Source: Branchiostoma floridae (lineage: Eukaryota; Chordata; Leptocardii; Amphioxiformes; Branchiostomatidae). From it: a DNA stretch of 64,000 bases. The notes under the pieces were generated by a model that made no database searches, had not been told where the DNA came from, and worked only from the letters and a program-made list of their open reading frames with translations. Numbering within the stretch: position 1 is the first letter of the stretch; every line of letters starts with the position of its first letter. Location of the stretch: contig NC_049979.1 in assembly GCF_000003815.2 (NCBI RefSeq), forward strand, positions 4,295,293 to 4,359,292. The letters run 5' to 3'. Position numbers and translations under genes: made by a program. Positions 59,570-64,000 of this stretch are shown one piece after another.

Positions 59570-62500
59570 CGATCACAGATCGAGCCGCAAAGATAGCTCC
59601 CAGTCAACAAACGGCTCTGGTAGCGCGAGAACAGCTACTTGAGGCCCCACCGCCCGGGCGCTGAACGATCTTATCGCCTCCCAGCCCGAGAGCTATCCGC
59701 CTACCTGACTCTACCATAGATTTTATGTGGTTGCTTTATATTGCACATTTCCCACTGCGGATGCGGATCAATCGAGCCAGGTGCTATCGGCCCCGTCTGC
59801 AACCAAGTAAAACAATCAAGCTGTAGCGTCTGGAGGTACCAGGGCAGCTTCTCAGGGTACACAAACTTTACGATCCCTTTTGCAGCTGGTAAAAACATTA
59901 TAGGACTGGATTAGAAGCTTACGCTCATTACAATTGATGGTTTCTGTCCACCGTGTTATAGCTGCCTTCTTATGGATACATCACAAACTGACGTATCAGC
60001 TGATAGGTCTCATCTTAGGCACTCATGAATGAATGTAACGTTAAAGGCTCAGGGGTAAGCAATGGGGAGGGGTGGTTTGGATAATGATATTGATGTTGAT
60101 CAAGATTGATGTTGTGTACAGCAGTAAATACAGAGGAATCATCAGGTAGGCTTTATCACTGCTTCTCGACACGGGGCAGCGCAGGGCATGGAAGTACAGG
60201 CGTTTGGATATTCGTGCTTGTCGGTAGGCAAAGGTAACATTCTGGTACAGTATAAAACAGAAAATAGAGTTTTCTGTCGATGTAGATCTAGTTCGAGCTA
60301 GAACGCTATTAGTTTAACATGATGTATTAGGTAATTATAGACCTTATCCTTGTATCCTTGTTTTCCATGTAATGATTCACAGATCATATGTTTTGTATTC
60401 AATATGCACATGGCAATCAGCGAACATCGTAGGAGGCTGAACAAAGACAGTACATTGCTGTTCTTAGAAGTCATCTTCAAGATTACATTTACAATTGTAC
60501 ATGTAATGATATTTTGATCTTTGGCATATTCATTCTGATCTTTCTCACGATTCGACTGTCACCAGATTTCAATTACTTTTGCATGACTTCAAGAACGTTT
60601 GTTATCATTAGAAAGTAGTGGAAATGTCACACTGGATTCAGGTCTGTGCCGTCTGTGTCTGTTACATTACCGCTTTGAAGACATGATCACACAGTAGTGT
60701 CATATCATCATAATAGAAAATTACATTCATTTTTTTGCCCGTGTTTAACGCGAATGAGAGAGTCACCGTTCCGTGACCTGGCACGATTGCATCGGTTTGA
60801 CTTTACTGACATAGCAACTAACAAAACTTTTGTCAATGACTTCCACCTCTCGTCTACGTTTGCTCTGCCGTAACCAGACAGCATGTGTCTAGTTTGCTTC
60901 TTATAAAGAGAAGAAGCCATAGTATATGTATAGTTTTCCGTTTACTCCCTTTGTACCAAACTGACTGCATTTAGCTCCAATGGGACATGAACATGCAATA
61001 AACTTCATTGTCATTGTCATATGCATAAAAGTCTAAATCATAGGAGTCTAAAATAAATATGAGCTGATTAAAATGCTTTTTGGATCACAATAATGTGCGC
61101 AATGTTCGAGGCTAAAACTGTAATGTGACGTATGATTGTTACCTGCATGTATGCAGGTATGGTTTTCACGGGCGTGGGAAAATTTGGAAGCTGGGGATTT
61201 AGGGCGCTGTATCTCGAGAACGGATGGTGCGAGCACGACGATTTTTGGTACGTGGGTTGGGGGTGGTAGCCTGACACTCAGGTTTGATTTTGGGCCTCCT
61301 GGCGCTTGAACTTGACATTGCAGGTGGCATTTTTGGTGTTTTGGGGGCACTTTTGGCGCTGTGTGTCCGGAACGATACGCACCATTGCGACAATTTTTGG
61401 TGCATGGGTGGGAAGTTGTTGCCTGTTGCCTAGGATTGACTTTGGGCCTTGTCGCGTTTGAACTTGACCGGGCAGGTCGAATTTTGTGTCCGGGAGGGGT
61501 ATTTCCGGAGTTATATCTTCTGAACGGTTGGTGCGGGCGCAATGATATTTGGCACATGTGTTGGTGGTGGCTGAATAATTCTCAATTTTGATTTTGGCGC
61601 CCTTGGTGCTTGAACTTGACATTCAAGGTTACCTTTTGTGCGGGCACTGCGCGTGCGCTGTATCTCCGGAACGCAAGGTGCCATCGTGTTGCTATTTGTT
61701 ACGTGGGTTGTTGCTGCTGTCCTGGTGGTCAGGTTTGATTTTGGGCCTCCTAGTGCTTGAACTTGATACTGTAGGTTGACCCTGTTTTTGTGTGGTTGGG
61801 GCATCCCCCCAATATCTGCTTGGTTTGGTTGGGTTTGGGTTGATTGATAGGTCTTTAAGCTTAGGTGTAGAATCGTCATCTGTTTTTGCACTGGCTTCTG
61901 CCACCTTCAATGTATCAGGTTACTTTGTATCAACAGTGTCTGACCTGCCAGATGACATACCTAGTCTAGTATCTGTTGCTGTATTTGTTAGGTACAATTT
62001 GAGTTTGCTACTTAGTCCGACTTTGTGGTGTTTTGAGAGCTGTGTAGTACTGAGTTTAAAGTTCTGGTACAAGTTCCTTTACCCTGTGTGGCAATCAGCA
62101 GAAGATACAACTTTCTAAAGTGGAGGAGAAATGTATACAGCTTGAGTGTTAGAGAAAGGTATGTGTATGATTTTTCCTTCTTGCTGTTTCTTTGGGGCTG
62201 CCATTTCCGTATTGTATGCAGGTAATTTGTAGTTTGGGGCTAGTCATATTCGCTTGACTTTTGGGCCTGCTTAATCTATAGTACGGGCAGGGTTAAGTGG
62301 TAGAGGCTTTGTTCTGTTTTAAATTTAGTATCGTTTGTTGCATTTTGTCACTGCAAAAATATGATGAAATTGTTTTCCCCCTCTAAGCAACTGCTCATTG
62401 ATTTTGTGGGATGTTTGCTGGGTGTTCACTCTGACTACAACAGCTTTCTGAACTTTTTAAAGCAGCAGCAGCTTGCCATCTATGAATGGGATTGAAAAGG

Positions 62501-64000
62501 ACATTTTGAATAGTAAATTCTGCTGTTAAATTTGGCTTAGGTACTTCAAGAGATTTAGGTTTTAGTTGGACGGATTGAATAAAATATCATACCACCCTGG
62601 GGACTAACTGTTGCTGCTGGATGGGGACTACCACTATTCATATTGTCTATGGAACTACTGTAAAAATATAATTGGTCAAGTTATGCACATAACCTTCCAG
62701 TGCCAAGTCATATGTGACAGAATAACTACATGGGCCATCTGAGACAAAAAAAGGTAGGAAAAGTCGTCTCAACAACTTCAAGGTACTGTGGTTGGTTACC
62801 TGCTTAAGAAATCCAAAATAAGTAATGTACATCCATGCCCAAGCTTACACATTCCCAAAATGGAATATTTTCAGACTTTGGCATGGTGCAGTCAAACCAA
62901 CAAGGTAAAAATCTCACTTTTCCAACCACGCAACCACAGACGAAAAGGAAAAAAAATAAACAATAGGTCTACAGACACCCAATACATTTCATGCAGGCCT
63001 GAGGTCTACGAACTCTTGTTTTTCTTTGTATTGTATGGGCCGCATATCATCGGTAATGATGTAAAATATTCAAGCCCTTTTGTACTAATTTAAAAATGAT
63101 GAAAAAATGATTCATGCAGAACACATGTAATTTACGTTACGTTACTGGCATTCTGAAAAAAATCAATTGTCGACATAAGTACATGTAACGTTAACCTTCC
63201 TCTTCCTGGTCGTAATTGTAATACCTAATGACACAGTCGTGTTAAAATCTGTTTAGCCACATTCATTAACCTGAACATAAATGGACTAAGTAACTAATGC
63301 GCTGCATTCAATCAAGGTTTAAATAGATATAGAATAAAGGGACAATAGAAATTTACTCCTCTATGTCACAGAAGAACAAAAATCTATGAGCAAGGGTTTG
63401 CACGTAACTGCGAAATTCATATTGTAGCTAAAAACGTAGTAATACAAAACACAACTTTTCTGATTCAGATGGTGGTACTGGTAGTATGATAATATCGCTG
63501 TCGCAGTGCATTAGACTTACCGCTATGTTAGGTATTTCAGGGTACAAAAAAGCGTCATTGGCCTTTTGATAACCTTCGAAATCTTCATTTTACATCATCT
63601 CACTCTGAAGAAAGCTCCGCTCGACATTACTGCTAATCCGTACCTTTGGCTCTCCGTCTTCCCGTTGTTCTACTGATCTGTACAGCCAGAGGCGATCTGT
63701 CAGAGCAGCAGACACGAGAGATTTTATCGAGGGACATATTATAACGGTGACGGCACTGTCTGTTTGGACATCATGACAACAGCGGCGCGGATCCTATCGA
63801 GCTGAGCAGCCTGACGGATCACGACCTCGCTGTATCATGTAGGATTTCGTAAATATTTGAGAAACGATTATTCCGGGCCAGGCGGTACTAGACACAAATA
63901 ATGCAAACCAGGACGTCTTTTACACAGTTGACGAGGACATGCAATGATAGGCTTCTTTGCTAAGATAAAACTTCCTTACTTTAAAACAAGTTAGTCGTGT
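59570..64000. other. Upstream of TMEM151, no gene recognised
   Basis: Only the tandem array at 61190-61800 stands out. A short plus-strand stretch near 63775-63850 reads DPIELSSLTDHDLAVS before a stop and could be part of an exon, but nothing confirms it. Confidence 0.45.
61190..61800. repeat. Four-unit degenerate tandem repeat, period about 150 bp
   Basis: Units start at about 61204, 61356, 61508 and 61655 with GCGCTGTATCTCCGGAACG-like words. Each carries TTTTTGGTACGTGGGTTGG, then GATTTTGGGCCTCCTGG, then GCTTGAACTTGACATT. Open frames on both strands here are by-products of the repeat. Confidence 0.75.

Noticed and set aside
59701-59898. Minus-strand frame containing PEKLPWYLQ, resembling TMEM151 [10 protein letters not shown]
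   Set aside because: Only about 10 residues match and the rest is unrelated. It is probably chance, or at most a decayed fragment.
61048-61891. Several overlapping minus-strand frames rich in Pro, Lys and Thr
   Set aside because: They all lie in the 150-bp tandem array and repeat with it; there is no start context, splice support or family match.
63775-63850. Possible exon reading DPIELSSLTDHDLAVS
   Set aside because: It has no start codon in frame, no clear splice sites and no family recognised; too little to annotate.

Overview
This window is invertebrate-chordate nuclear DNA. The best guess is amphioxus (Branchiostoma). The reasons are small multi-exon genes with GT-AG introns, clear animal orthologues, a very dense and young load of miniature transposons, and the style of the repeats. 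The species call is an inference because no search could be run. The window holds five protein-coding genes, which I assembled exon by exon from splice sites, reading phase and resemblance to known families. It also holds many transposable elements and three 100-N assembly gaps.

Layout. (1) 2271-10255, plus strand: pinin (PNN), 9 exons, 505 aa, with a poly(A) signal at 11328. (2) 16154-27663, minus strand: the actin maturation protease ACTMAP (C19orf54 family). Five exons are complete, and the most 5' visible exon runs into the gap at 27664-27763. Its 7.7-kb intron is almost filled by a 6.9-kb inverted-repeat element (18730-25611), which itself carries a non-LTR retrotransposon whose 5' part is inverted. 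(3) 28128-32041, plus strand: Churchill (CHURC1), 4 exons, 112 aa, head-to-head with ACTMAP. (4) 32529-38206, minus strand: TRMT6, the non-catalytic subunit of the tRNA m1A58 methyltransferase, 10 exons, 527 aa, tail-to-tail with CHURC1. A further upstream coding exon at 38738-38779 is possible. (5) 43507-59563, minus strand: a TMEM151 family membrane protein, 6 exons, about 718 aa. I place its short first exon about 11 kb upstream of the second.

The DNA between the exons is rich in non-autonomous DNA transposons. Four hAT-type elements have perfect 8-bp target duplications. At least ten, probably twelve, short palindromic elements share termini starting with TA and are flanked by 9-bp duplications, five of them perfect; they look Mutator-like. 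Other features are a tRNA-derived SINE with a 19-bp target duplication, two tandem arrays with periods near 159 and 150 bp, and several further inverted-repeat families. Two of the three assembly gaps fall inside members of the 9-bp-duplication group.

The genes do not form one pathway. They are housekeeping genes (splicing/adhesion scaffold, actin N-terminal processing, zinc-binding developmental factor, tRNA modification) plus a probable neural membrane protein. I recognise no genes in 49000-59400 or 59600-64000 beyond the TMEM151 intron and upstream DNA.
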